Positions 16,698 through 25,526 of a stretch of 64,000 nucleotides of DNA are shown here, one piece after another (within the stretch, counting starts at the first letter, position 1; the number at the start of each line of letters is the position of its first letter). This DNA is from Ruegeria sp. HKCCD7303 (GTDB lineage Bacteria; Pseudomonadota; Alphaproteobacteria; Rhodobacterales; Rhodobacteraceae), in contig NZ_WVRE01000002.1 in NCBI RefSeq assembly GCF_013111185.1, positions 434,001 to 498,000 on the forward strand. Reading direction: 5' to 3'. Both the position numbers and the translations under genes were made by a program. The notes beneath the pieces are model-generated. The model ran no database searches. It was not told the origin of the DNA and saw only the letters and a program-made list of their open reading frames with translations.

Positions 16698-17306
16698 ATG
16701 ATCAAGCACCTTCTTTCTGCGAACGTACTGGCCGCCGTCTTTCTGAGCAGTGCGGTCAACGCTCAAGAATCCACTGACGAAACCCAACAACAGGCCGAGA
16801 CACCTCAGACCGAAGCGGCGCAAGAGCTAGACCTGGGGGAAACTGGCCCCCGTGTTGGCGAGCAATACGTTAAGGAAACAAGTGGCGACTGGAACATTAC
16901 CTGCCTTAAGACCGAAGCAGACAATGACCCTTGTTTGTTGCGTCAAATTCTTTCAGGTGCCGAGGGTCAACCCATTGCGGAAATCTCGATCAACAAGCTT
17001 CCCGAGGGTGCTGCAGCCGTGGCTGGTGCCAGCCTGATCGTGCCGTTGGAGACCTTGCTGCAAGCGCAGATCGCCGTATCCATCGATGGGGCACCAAGCA
17101 AGCGATACAACTATCATCACTGCAACCCGGTTGGCTGCGTTGCTCAGTTGGGTTTCACGCAAGGTGACATCGACGCAATGAAGGCGGGCAGCACGGCCAC
17201 CATATCTATGGTTTCCATCCTTGCCCCCAATCAACTGTTGCAAATCGAAATGTCGCTGGCCGGTTTCACCAGTGGATATGATCAGTTGGAAGTCTTGCAA
17301 AACTGA
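16698..17306 (+). CDS. Invasion-associated locus B (IalB) family periplasmic protein
   Basis: 202 aa. A signal peptide (to about 23, VNAQ) and a Glu/Gln/Thr-rich linker (about 24-60) are followed by the IalB domain: SGDWNITCLKTEADNDPCLLRQIL, a beta-rich core and YHHCNPVGCVAQLGF, carrying the paired cysteines of the family. IalB proteins are secreted or periplasmic; a role in red-cell invasion is known for Bartonella, but in free-living roseobacters the function is unknown. It is monocistronic with a strong terminator. A leader of about 130 bp with a hairpin precedes it. Confidence 0.88.
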   Translation: MIKHLLSANVLAAVFLSSAVNAQESTDETQQQAETPQTEAAQELDLGETGPRVGEQYVKETSGDWNITCLKTEADNDPCLLRQILSGAEGQPIAEISINKLPEGAAAVAGASLIVPLETLLQAQIAVSIDGAPSKRYNYHHCNPVGCVAQLGFTQGDIDAMKAGSTATISMVSILAPNQLLQIEMSLAGFTSGYDQLEVLQN

Positions 17307-17320
17307 TTTAATGCAACAAG

Positions 17321-17347
17321 GGCCGCTTTGTCACAAAGCGGCCTTTC
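17321..17347. terminator. Strong bidirectional terminator between ialB-like and fabF-like genes
   Basis: A perfect ten-pair stem (GGCCGCTTTG / CAAAGCGGCC) with a three-base loop and TTTC lies between convergent genes. Confidence 0.75.
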
Positions 17348-17368
17348 AAAACTGAGCGTCAGGTATTC

Positions 17369-18577
17369 TCAGACGCGCTTCAAAGCCAAGACGGCATTCA
17401 GCCCACCGAACGCAAACGCGTTGCTTAAAGCAACGTCAACCTTTGCTTCACGAGCTTCATTCGGCACCACGTCCAACGCACATTCCGGGTCCGGCTCTTC
17501 ATAGCCGATGGTTGGTGCAATGACACCGTCCCGCAGCGCCATGATACAGGCCAGAAGCTCTACCGCTCCGGTGCCGCCAATCAAATGTCCATGCATGGAT
17601 TTGGTGGACGAGATCATCAGATCATCCGCGTGCGGTCCGAACACATCTGCGACTGCTGCACATTCGGTTTTGTCATTGGCTGCAGTGCCTGTGCCGTGGG
17701 CGTTGATATAACAGACATCGCTGGCGTTCAGCCTTGCATCCGCCAGAGCGCCCGCCATTGCACGTGCAGCCCCTTGCTTGCTTGGCATCACAATATCTGC
17801 TGCATCCGACGACATCGCAAAACCGACAACTTCACACAGTATCTCCGCGCCGCGCGCGCGCGCGTGCTCATATTCTTCGAAAACAAAGATACCAGCCCCT
17901 TCGCCCTGAACCATTCCGTTGCGGTTGGCGCTGAACGGGCGGCAGGCGTCCTTGGACATCACGCGCAAACCTTCCCACGCTTTGATCCCGCCGAAACACA
18001 GCATGGATTCAGACCCGCCTGTGATCATCGCCGGGGCGGCCCCGCTGCGTACCATCTGAAAGGCCTGCGCCATGGCGTGGTTGGAAGAGGCACAGGCGGT
18101 CGAGACCGTAAAGCTGGGGCCTTTGAGGTTATGCTCCATGGACACGTGGCTGGCAGCCGCATTGTTCATCAGCTTTGGAACAACAAACGGGTGAACCCGG
18201 TTCTTACCATCCTCATAGACCGAACGGTAATTGTCATCCCAGGTCGAAACGCCCCCGCCCGCCGTGCCAAGTACAACACCGGATCTGGCGGCCAATTCGC
18301 CGTGAAACTCAATACCCGACTGGTCAATCGCTTCTTTGGCAGCAGTCAGAGTGAACTGAGTGAACCGGTCGTACAAGGACATCTGCTGACGATTGAACCG
18401 CCCTTCCGCCTCGAACCCCCGAACTTGACCACCGATCTTGATGGCCAGACGTTCGACGTCGCGAAACTCCAGTTCCGAAATGCCACAGCGCCCTTCGCGC
18501 ATGGCCTCCAAAGTGTCGGGAACCGAATGGCCCAGAGAGTTGATCGTACCTGCGCCGGTAATGACAACACGTTTCAT
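17369..18577 (-). CDS. Beta-ketoacyl-ACP synthase II-like enzyme of an envelope lipid cluster
   Basis: 402 aa, FabF/KAS II fold. The catalytic triad is visible: Cys in STACASSNHAM, His in NAHGTGTAAND and His in KSMHGHLIGGTGA. It condenses malonyl-ACP with acyl-ACP. It begins nine bases after a dedicated acyl carrier protein gene and follows lpxD, rather than sitting with fabG-acpP, so it is probably a specialised paralogue for lipid A or another envelope acyl chain. Rhizobia use a similar AcpXL/FabF-like set to make very long lipid A acyl chains; whether this does the same is unknown. Confidence 0.88.
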   Translation of the reverse strand: MKRVVITGAGTINSLGHSVPDTLEAMREGRCGISELEFRDVERLAIKIGGQVRGFEAEGRFNRQQMSLYDRFTQFTLTAAKEAIDQSGIEFHGELAARSGVVLGTAGGGVSTWDDNYRSVYEDGKNRVHPFVVPKLMNNAAASHVSMEHNLKGPSFTVSTACASSNHAMAQAFQMVRSGAAPAMITGGSESMLCFGGIKAWEGLRVMSKDACRPFSANRNGMVQGEGAGIFVFEEYEHARARGAEILCEVVGFAMSSDAADIVMPSKQGAARAMAGALADARLNASDVCYINAHGTGTAANDKTECAAVADVFGPHADDLMISSTKSMHGHLIGGTGAVELLACIMALRDGVIAPTIGYEEPDPECALDVVPNEAREAKVDVALSNAFAFGGLNAVLALKRV

Positions 18578-18586
18578 GAGAGCAGG

Positions 18587-18844
18587 TCAGACCTTTTCCG
18601 ACACAAGCTGTTCGATCCCGGCGATGATCGCAGCCACATTGGAAATGTCGAAATCGTTAGCTTCTGGTTCGTTCGCATTGAACGGGACTGAAATGTCGAA
18701 CTCTTCCTCGATTGCAAAGATGCTTTCGACCAGACCCAGACTATCGATGCCCAGATCTTCCAGCGTGCTTTCGGGCGTCACATCCGATGGCTCCAGCACG
18801 GCCTGCTCTGCAATGATTGCGATGACGCGGTCGCTGATGCTCAT
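18587..18844 (-). CDS. Acyl carrier protein (dedicated, envelope cluster)
   Basis: 85 aa, acidic. The phosphopantetheine attachment serine is in DLGIDSLGLVESIF at about residue 35. It differs from housekeeping AcpP in the loop after helix II (VPFNANEPEANDFDISNV). It lies between lpxD (32-bp gap) and the FabF-like gene (9-bp gap), so it probably carries the acyl chain handled by these enzymes. Confidence 0.9.
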   Translation of the reverse strand: MSISDRVIAIIAEQAVLEPSDVTPESTLEDLGIDSLGLVESIFAIEEEFDISVPFNANEPEANDFDISNVAAIIAGIEQLVSEKV

Positions 18845-18876
18845 GTCGATCCCCTGATTTTCAATCTGTCGATGAT

Positions 18877-19968
18877 TTAGTCGCTTGAGGACTGTTTGAA
18901 AACAGCCTTTTTGAGTGCCTCGACGTCGCGGGCCAGACGAGGCAGTCGGCGCTGGGATTTATAGATATTGGTGTGGGTGTCCATCTTGACCGCCGGATAG
19001 CCCATAATAACCCTTCCAGCAGGGACATTAGACAGGATTTTGGTACCCCCACCGGCGATCACGCCGTCGCCTATGAAAATGTTGTCGGCGACCCCGGTTT
19101 GGCCACCAAGGACAACATTGTTCCCAATCTCTACAGACCCGGACACGCCGGTTTGCCCACATAGCAGACAATCCCGTCCGACTCGGGTGTTGTGACCGAC
19201 ATGGACAAGATTATCCAGTTTCGAGCCGTCCCCGATCCGGGTGTTTCTGATCGTGCCGTTATCGACCGTGCAGTTCGAGCCAACCTCGACGTCATCTCCG
19301 ATCTCAACCGCCCCCAGAGAGTGAATGCGCAGCCAGCTTTGTGCCTTGGCTTCGCCCTGATCGCCCATTGTTTTTCGCGCATTCTCAGCACCCGAAACTT
19401 CGGGGGTGACATAGCTGAAGCCATCGCCCCCGATCCGCGCACCAGGTTGTGCAATAAAACGGTCTCCGATCTGCGCGCGGGCCCCAATACTGACCATTTC
19501 GCGCAGTAACGCACGCTTTCCTAGCGTGGCATCGATGCCTATCGTGCAATGCGCGCCGATTTCGGAACCTTCGCCAATCCGTGCGCGCGCACCAACAACT
19601 GTCAGAGGCCCGATAGAAACGTTAGCACCAATCTCTGCCGTTGGATCAATAACGGCTGACGGATGAATGCCCGGCTCGGCCCCCTGCCCGCGATCAAGCA
19701 TCGAAGTAATGCCTGCCATGGCCATGCGAGGGCGCGTGACAAAGATGGCCGCGCGCAGACCCAACGCTTGCCAATCGGCCCCTTCCCAAAGAACCGCAGC
19801 ACGTGCCTCTCCACCCGAAAGTGCCTCGGCATATTTCGGAGACATCGCCATCGCCAAATCTGTTGGACCCGCGTCTCCGGGTTCGGCGGCACGCAAAATT
19901 GTAAGGCCGCCATCGCCCTGACATTCTGCACCCAGAGCTTCAGCAATGTGTTGAACGGTAAACTGCAT
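18877..19968 (-). CDS. lpxD: UDP-3-O-(3-hydroxyacyl)glucosamine N-acyltransferase LpxD
   Basis: 363 aa from the ATG at 19968 (MQFTVQHIAEALG); the longer frame to 20064 would overlap the upstream gene and is rejected. The N-terminal uridine-binding domain (about 1-100) is followed by a long hexapeptide-repeat beta-helix (IGANVSIGPLTVVGARARIGEGSEIG and onward) and a C-terminal helix. LpxD adds the second 3-hydroxyacyl chain to UDP-glucosamine in lipid A synthesis. The conserved active-site stretch LDNLVHVGHNTRVGRD is present. No lpxA, lpxB or fabZ is adjacent, so the lipid A genes are split. Confidence 0.95.
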   Translation of the reverse strand: MQFTVQHIAEALGAECQGDGGLTILRAAEPGDAGPTDLAMAMSPKYAEALSGGEARAAVLWEGADWQALGLRAAIFVTRPRMAMAGITSMLDRGQGAEPGIHPSAVIDPTAEIGANVSIGPLTVVGARARIGEGSEIGAHCTIGIDATLGKRALLREMVSIGARAQIGDRFIAQPGARIGGDGFSYVTPEVSGAENARKTMGDQGEAKAQSWLRIHSLGAVEIGDDVEVGSNCTVDNGTIRNTRIGDGSKLDNLVHVGHNTRVGRDCLLCGQTGVSGSVEIGNNVVLGGQTGVADNIFIGDGVIAGGGTKILSNVPAGRVIMGYPAVKMDTHTNIYKSQRRLPRLARDVEALKKAVFKQSSSD

Positions 19969-20002
19969 GACGGGTTTCCTTTTGGCAGGATTTGACCCGT
20001 GC

Positions 20003-21610
20003 TTACCCCTGAACGTCTTGCAGGGCCACCCCTGCCTTTTGCAGAGCGTCCCAAATCTTGGCATCGCGGTTATAGACGTCGCGACGATACTGCACTTGAC
20101 CCTTGGGGCCGATATAGGCCGTCCGATAGATCAGATGCACCGGCACATGTTGATCCAGTTCAACTTTGGTTTCCTTGCCGGTCTTGAGAACACGGTGAAA
20201 GAACGCCTTGGGGTCTTCCTCTTGTTTTGCCAGCAGCGCATACGCAAACTCGAAAGGCTGCGCCAAACGGATACAGCCATGTGAGAACGCCCGCACTTCA
20301 CGCGCAAACAAACTTTTCTGAGGCGTATCATGCAGATAGATGTTGTGCTTGTTGGGAAACATGAACTTCACCAAACCCAGCGCATTGCTTTTGCTGGGGG
20401 GTTGGCGCATCGCAAACGGGAAGTTTCGCGCCGTGAACTGAGTGAAATCCACCGCCCCGCGATTAACCTGACGACCGCTGCGGTCGGTGATTTCTATGTG
20501 ACCCACCGCATTTGGATTGGATTGCAGTTTCGGCAGATATTCCTTGGTTATGATCGAGCGCGGCACATACCAGCTGGGGTTGATCACCATATGCTCCATC
20601 ACATCCGAAAACTCGGGGCTGCGGCGATCATGGGTGTTTTTGCCAATCACCGCACGGGTTTCAAACGTGACTTGCCCGTCATCGACAATTTTGGCTGAAA
20701 AGTCCGCCTGATTCACAAGGATATGGCGCGTGCCACGTTCCCTTGGCAACCAGCGTTCGCGTTCGAGCGCTACGTGAACAGCTTTCAAACGGTCCGATGC
20801 TGGCCGGTTCAACTCGGTGATTGTTCCCTTGCCCGCAACGCCGTCAGGCTCCAACCCATGTGCAGTTTGAAACGACTGAACGCCAGCCAGCAGTGCGTCG
20901 TCAAAAGACGGGCTGGCCGATGGCTTCATGTAACCCATCATCACCAGACGATTGCGCAGTTTAACAACATTCGGTCCTGTGTCACCGAATTCCAGTTTGG
21001 AAACGGGCACAGTTGCGCCCCAACCTCCCTGATTCACCAGGTCCTCCAGCAGCAGCTTTTGCTTCATCAGTGCTCGGTACTGACGCGTTTGGGGCGGCAA
21101 TTGTTCCAGATATTGCGCGCCTTGATCAGCCAAACCGGCCAAATGCTCGGCCGCGCTCCGACGTTTCAATGTCCGAACAAGGCCATCGTCCACACGTCCG
21201 GGCTCAACAGTTCCCGAGTAAAGCGCGTCAGCATATTCGATAAAAGCCCGGCTGAGTTCTGCCTCAACCGCACCAAGATCACGAACTGAACGGGCCTGCT
21301 CCATTTTCTCTATCAAGGCTGCGACTGTTGCATCCGCCTGTGGCAGACCGTGCATTTGGGCCTTGGACAACGCATTTATCAGCGCGGTACGACGACTTGC
21401 ATGCTCAACCGTTTCACCGACCCAAATGGGTGAAAACCCATTCGTGCGATAGAACTCGGCTATGTTCGAGGTCTGCGGAGTGTGTTCCGCAACTGCCATT
21501 TGAAACGCGGTGTTCGGCGCGGGGTCAGAAGCCGTGTTCGCAAAGCTTGCCGTCGCGGTAAAACACGCGGTGAGAAGGATACTGGTACTGGTGCGGAAAA
21601 CAGAAAACAT
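20003..21610 (-). CDS. L,D-transpeptidase, YcbB (LdtD)-like, with peptidoglycan-binding domain
   Basis: 535 aa from the ATG at 21610. A signal peptide ends near SFANT. An N-terminal scaffold domain is followed by a PG_binding_1 domain (LEFGDTGPNVVKLRNRLVMMGYM) and the YkuD catalytic domain, with the HGCIRLAQP motif containing the nucleophilic cysteine and an upstream His in YLHDTPQKSLF. It makes 3-3 cross-links or attaches proteins to peptidoglycan in the periplasm. It is the first gene of the run ldt-lpxD-acp-fabF-like, 34 bp before lpxD, and diverges from a YcbK-like gene; ycbB and ycbK are also neighbours in E. coli. Confidence 0.9.
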   Translation of the reverse strand: MFSVFRTSTSILLTACFTATASFANTASDPAPNTAFQMAVAEHTPQTSNIAEFYRTNGFSPIWVGETVEHASRRTALINALSKAQMHGLPQADATVAALIEKMEQARSVRDLGAVEAELSRAFIEYADALYSGTVEPGRVDDGLVRTLKRRSAAEHLAGLADQGAQYLEQLPPQTRQYRALMKQKLLLEDLVNQGGWGATVPVSKLEFGDTGPNVVKLRNRLVMMGYMKPSASPSFDDALLAGVQSFQTAHGLEPDGVAGKGTITELNRPASDRLKAVHVALERERWLPRERGTRHILVNQADFSAKIVDDGQVTFETRAVIGKNTHDRRSPEFSDVMEHMVINPSWYVPRSIITKEYLPKLQSNPNAVGHIEITDRSGRQVNRGAVDFTQFTARNFPFAMRQPPSKSNALGLVKFMFPNKHNIYLHDTPQKSLFAREVRAFSHGCIRLAQPFEFAYALLAKQEEDPKAFFHRVLKTGKETKVELDQHVPVHLIYRTAYIGPKGQVQYRRDVYNRDAKIWDALQKAGVALQDVQG

Positions 21611-21965
21611 TATAGGGCCTTGAGTATTCAATAGCTTGGACTTGGGATATGTGCGTCAAACAACTATGGATTTGGGCGGCAAAGTTTGTCTATTCACAAA
21701 TACCTTATTCAATCGCTTCTGTTGGTGGCTGATGCGTGTTTGCATCGGCCTGTCGGCGAAAGCTTCGCAGTTGCACAGTTTCTAAGAAGTACTGTGTCAT
21801 TTGCGCAAAAAACTGCCGAAATTTCCCCCTTGAAATGGTGAATCTGAAACACTTCTTGGCCACCGATTTCGATTGTGTCATAAAAATCGCATCTGGGATG
21901 GGAAAAAATTAATACGGCGCGCGTAACATCGTGCGCAGGCAGGAACAGTACGGGACGAACCAAAA
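21611..21965. other. Intergenic region between divergent envelope genes; no gene seen
   Basis: 355 bp between the starts of the L,D-transpeptidase and YcbK-like genes. It is AT-richer than its surroundings and must hold both promoters. No strong hairpin, palindrome or credible small ORF was found; the minus-strand frame at 21709-22026 overlaps the YcbK signal peptide and has no protein character. Confidence 0.5.
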
Positions 21966-22535
21966 ATGACAAAGAGCAGTTCCTCGGGCTTGACCCGGCG
22001 TGCCCTATTGGGCGCGTTTGCAGCAACCGCAGTCGCGGCAGCTCCCACCTACTCCAATGCAGCGGGCTTTTTGCGTGGCGGCGGCGATATTCGTCGCATT
22101 CGTATGTATTCCGGTCGCACGGGCGAACGGTTGGATATGATTTATTGGGTCGATGGTAAGTATATCAAGGACGCTGTTAAAGAAGTGAACCACTTCATGC
22201 GTGATTGGCGTACAGATCAGGTAAAATCCATCGATTTACGCGCGATTGATATCATGGCAGCATCACACAACCTTTTGGATGTGAACGAACCTTATATGCT
22301 GCTGTCCGGCTATCGCTCTCCGCAGACCAACGCTATGTTGCGTTCCCGGTCGCGTCGCGTAGCGCGCAAATCGCTCCATATGGAAGGTCAGGCTGCTGAC
22401 CTGCGTCTAGCTTCGCGCTCGGTCTCGCAGATGGCCAAAGCAGCTATCTCGTGCCGCGCAGGTGGTGTCGGCCAATACTACGGTTCCAATTTCGTTCATA
22501 TGGATTGCGGAGTCGTTCGCAGCTGGCGTGGTTAA
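21966..22535 (+). CDS. YcbK/DUF882-family peptidase, Tat-exported
   Basis: 189 aa. A twin-arginine signal (GLTRRALLGAFAATAVAAAP) is followed by a DUF882/peptidase M15-like domain. The zinc-site motifs are visible: SGYRSPQTNAML, the His/Asp of KSLHMEGQAADLRL, and the C-terminal FVHMDCGVVRSW. E. coli MepK (YcbK) of this family cleaves 3-3 cross-links, the bonds made by YcbB-type enzymes, so the divergent arrangement with the L,D-transpeptidase makes functional sense. Confidence 0.88.
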   Translation: MTKSSSSGLTRRALLGAFAATAVAAAPTYSNAAGFLRGGGDIRRIRMYSGRTGERLDMIYWVDGKYIKDAVKEVNHFMRDWRTDQVKSIDLRAIDIMAASHNLLDVNEPYMLLSGYRSPQTNAMLRSRSRRVARKSLHMEGQAADLRLASRSVSQMAKAAISCRAGGVGQYYGSNFVHMDCGVVRSWRG

Positions 22536-22597
22536 AGCGCACACCAAACGGTTTTCGCGTTTCTGAAACGCTTTAGCAGGAAAACTGGTTTTACCTG

Positions 22598-22963
22598 CTA
22601 TATCCCCGCATCTCCACCTCCTCCGCCTGCGTCACCCGAGTCGCTACTGGATGCAGCCTCGGCGGTCGAGCTGCCAGACTCACGCGCCTTTTCCTTTTCG
22701 ACATCAGAATAAACATTAGACACAGACACATCGCTGCTCTCTGCTTCATCGTCGCTGTTTGGATCGTCGTCGGTCAGCTTGCCAAGGATGAATGCAAGCA
22801 CCACTCCGACTATTATCCAGCTTATAACGCTGGGGAGGGAATAACCCGAAATAACAGTACAGCCCAAAACCGCTACTGTTACGACCACAACGAAAAACAA
22901 TTTTTTTGAAGAGATGACTTGCACGTTCTTTCCTCCATCAAAGGTGACGCGAACCAACCCCAT
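22598..22963 (-). CDS. Small membrane protein with acidic Ser/Gly-rich tail, unknown function
   Basis: 121 aa from the ATG at 22963; the frame continues to 23086 but that would run up to the tRNA and has no obvious start signal. Two hydrophobic segments (about 21-38 and 43-60) are followed by a tail rich in Asp, Glu and Ser ending GGGGGDAGI. The tail is low-complexity and probably disordered. No family recognised. It lies downstream of tRNA-Arg on the same strand. Confidence 0.55.
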   Translation of the reverse strand: MGLVRVTFDGGKNVQVISSKKLFFVVVVTVAVLGCTVISGYSLPSVISWIIVGVVLAFILGKLTDDDPNSDDEAESSDVSVSNVYSDVEKEKARESGSSTAEAASSSDSGDAGGGGGDAGI

Positions 22964-23091
22964 CGGGAAAGTGTATAGCAAAATGTGCTGATAAAAAATT
23001 ACACTTCGAAGAGTGTGCCTGCGGGCGTTCTCAATATCCGACGAAACTGTACTTAGAATCCGTTCAAAGTGGTTGAGAACATGCAAGAAAG

Positions 23092-23168
<77 letters not shown>

Positions 23169-23245
23169 GTTGGTCGTTAGCTAACCTTGATCCGACTTGG
23201 GTGCAACTGGAAATCGTGCCCGTTGCGCCCAGTTTCGGATCAAAG

Positions 23246-24466
23246 TCAGGCGAAAAGATCATGTGCCAATTCAAGGGCATCGATCAGAATGTCGACCTCT
23301 TCCGTGGTGTTATACAGACCGAAACTGGCGCGGCATGTTGCAGTTACACCCAGGTGGTCCATCAGTGGCCCGGCGCAGTGATGACCTGCGCGAACAGCGA
23401 CGCCTTTTTTGTCCAGGATGGTCGACACATCATGGGCATGCCCCGCCCCGTCCAGTGTAAAGCTGAAGATAGCGGCCTTGTCGGGGCGCGTGCCTTGAAC
23501 CTGCAACCAGTTCAAGCCCATCAATCGCTGCATGGCATAATCGCGAAGGCTGGATTCATGAGCTGCAATGTTCGCCATTCCCAGATCCATCATGTAGTCC
23601 AAGGCCACGCCCAAACCTATCGTCTGAACGATACCCGGCGTGCCAGCTTCGAACTTCATTGGTGGATCGTTATAAATGACCTGATCTTTGCTGACCTCTT
23701 TGATCATGTCCCCGCCGCCAATAAAGGGGCGCATTTCTTGCATGCGTTCAGATTTGATAAAGATCGCTCCGGAACCTGAGGGACCATAGAGCTTGTGACC
23801 TGTGATCGCGTAGAAATCACAGCCGATCTCTTCGACATTCACCGGCATATGGACTGCACCCTGGCTGCCATCGACCAGAACCGGAACGCCTTTGGCATGG
23901 GCGCCATCTGTGATGGCTTTGACATCCACGACAGTACCCAGCACGTTTGAACACTGGGTCACCGCGACCAGCTTGGTCTTTGGGCCAATCGCATCAATCA
24001 CGGCCTGAGGGTCCAGCCCACCCTCTGTATCCACATCAACCCATTTCAGAACAACGCCTTGCCGTTCCCGCAGAAAATGCCAGGGCACGATGTTGGCGTG
24101 ATGTTCCATGACGCTCAGAACGATCTCATCCCCGGCTTCAAGGCGCGGCATTGCCCAGCCGTAAGCGACAAGGTTGATCCCTTCGGTCGTGCCCGAGTTC
24201 AGGACGATTTCGTCTTCATTAGATGCGCCAAGAAAGCGGGCGATGGTGCCGCGCACGGATTCGTATTTCTCGGTCGCAAGGTTGGACAGGTAGTGCAGAC
24301 CGCGATGGACGTTGGAATATTCCTCGGCATACGCCCGCGTCACAGCGTCTATGACGACCCGTGGCTTCTGAGCCGAAGCGCCATTATCCAGATAGGTCAA
24401 AGGCTTGCCATTGACCTGACGCGACAGGATCGGAAAGTCAGAGCGGATTTTCTGCACATCATACAT
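23246..24466 (-). CDS. sufS: Cysteine desulfurase SufS
   Basis: 406 aa from the ATG at 24466; the longer frame to 24619 overlaps the upstream YIP1 gene and is not used. A class II (SufS/CsdA) PLP enzyme: the PLP lysine is in TGHKLYGPSG, and the active-site cysteine is in TCRASFGLYNTTEE. It takes sulfur from cysteine for the SufBCD scaffold. It is the last gene of the iscR-suf operon. A second, class I desulfurase is encoded at the other end of the same operon. No sufE or sufU gene is in the window. Confidence 0.95.
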   Translation of the reverse strand: MYDVQKIRSDFPILSRQVNGKPLTYLDNGASAQKPRVVIDAVTRAYAEEYSNVHRGLHYLSNLATEKYESVRGTIARFLGASNEDEIVLNSGTTEGINLVAYGWAMPRLEAGDEIVLSVMEHHANIVPWHFLRERQGVVLKWVDVDTEGGLDPQAVIDAIGPKTKLVAVTQCSNVLGTVVDVKAITDGAHAKGVPVLVDGSQGAVHMPVNVEEIGCDFYAITGHKLYGPSGSGAIFIKSERMQEMRPFIGGGDMIKEVSKDQVIYNDPPMKFEAGTPGIVQTIGLGVALDYMMDLGMANIAAHESSLRDYAMQRLMGLNWLQVQGTRPDKAAIFSFTLDGAGHAHDVSTILDKKGVAVRAGHHCAGPLMDHLGVTATCRASFGLYNTTEEVDILIDALELAHDLFA

Positions 24467-24477
24467 AAGCGTATTTC

Positions 24478-25044
24478 CTAGACAGGTCCGGTTGGGGTGA
24501 ACATCAGAACAATGGGCAAGGCGACGATCGCGGCCAGCAGGACCACGGCAAAAGCCTTGCCGAGTGAGCCGAACTGATGCGCCTCGTTTAAAAAATGGAG
24601 CGTTATGTACAGGCTCCACCCCAGGGTCGCCAGCAGCAACAAAAGCGTCAGGGCGGGTATTGTCACGCTGGTGATGACCATAGCCAGCAAAGCACCGCTT
24701 TGTAGAAAACTCAGCCAGATCATGAGGGTCAACAGGCCGGAAAGCGTTGCATTTCCCCCAAGCACCCGCCCGACCAACAGAAAGGCGACAACGCTCAATA
24801 GCATCGCACCGGCTGATCGGATCAGGATGAATGGGATGCTTTCTGCCTCGGGGGTCAGTTGGGCGTCCGGTGTCGGGATGATCAGATCAGTGCTGAGTTG
24901 GATCAGGCAATTGAAGACCACCACAAGGAAAAAGCTTAGCCAGACTGCTTCTCGCCCCATATCCAGGGCCAAAATCTGACGGGCCGCTTCGGCAGGCCGT
25001 CTGAGCGTCAGAACAGCCAGTGGACCTAGTGGTGGAATAGTCAT
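24478..25044 (-). CDS. YIP1-family membrane protein (second of a pair)
   Basis: 188 aa, with about five hydrophobic segments and the YIP1-like start LTLRRPAEAARQILALDMGREAVW. Start overlaps the stop of the preceding YIP1 gene. Lies between sufD and sufS in the suf operon. Role in Fe-S assembly unknown; the pair is probably one membrane complex. Confidence 0.75.
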   Translation of the reverse strand: MTIPPLGPLAVLTLRRPAEAARQILALDMGREAVWLSFFLVVVFNCLIQLSTDLIIPTPDAQLTPEAESIPFILIRSAGAMLLSVVAFLLVGRVLGGNATLSGLLTLMIWLSFLQSGALLAMVITSVTIPALTLLLLLATLGWSLYITLHFLNEAHQFGSLGKAFAVVLLAAIVALPIVLMFTPTGPV

Positions 25045-25526
25045 TCAGCCGCCCTTTGTACTTGCCTGAGACCGGATAACCAGAACCAGACAAAAACAGC
25101 AACCCACAGGAAGCCTACAATTGACAAAGCAGGTCCGGGTCCGATGAACCCGGCCACCAGACCGTTGAGCAAAACCAGCGGTGCAGACGAAAGCAGCGCC
25201 CAGAACAGGGCCAGCCTTGCCCCATAAGCAGAGCCCTTTCCGCCAACAAGGCGCGCGGCCCAATGCGAGACCAAAGCCAGCGTGTAGAAGAACAACGGCA
25301 AGATGAACACGGTGCCCAGCAGCGCACCGCCCAGCAACATATTCAGTTCAACACCTTCCAGATGAGCCTGCCGTGCGAGCCCTGGCATCTGCGCAATGAA
25401 CGCGACGATGCAAAAGCCCATGACAAACACTAGCGCGCGGTCTTCACGAGGCCCCAAATCCAGAAGCCGACGCACAACGCGCCCCGGCCCCCGGTATGTC
25501 GCCAATATATCTGACGAAAGAGCCAT
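25041..25526 (-). CDS. YIP1-family membrane protein (first of a pair)
   Basis: 161 aa from the ATG whose first base is 25526, which overlaps the sufD stop (TGATG); a GTG seven codons earlier is an alternative. Four to five hydrophobic segments (for example ALVFVMGFCIVAFIAQ, LLGTVFILPLFFYTLAL). Distantly similar in layout to the next gene. It sits within the suf operon by overlap on both sides. Confidence 0.72.
   Translation of the reverse strand: MALSSDILATYRGPGRVVRRLLDLGPREDRALVFVMGFCIVAFIAQMPGLARQAHLEGVELNMLLGGALLGTVFILPLFFYTLALVSHWAARLVGGKGSAYGARLALFWALLSSAPLVLLNGLVAGFIGPGPALSIVGFLWVAVFVWFWLSGLRQVQRAAE

Noticed and set aside
17585..18691. 368-codon plus-strand ORF opposite the FabF-like and ACP genes
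   Set aside because: Antisense shadow spanning two genes with clear catalytic motifs on the other strand.
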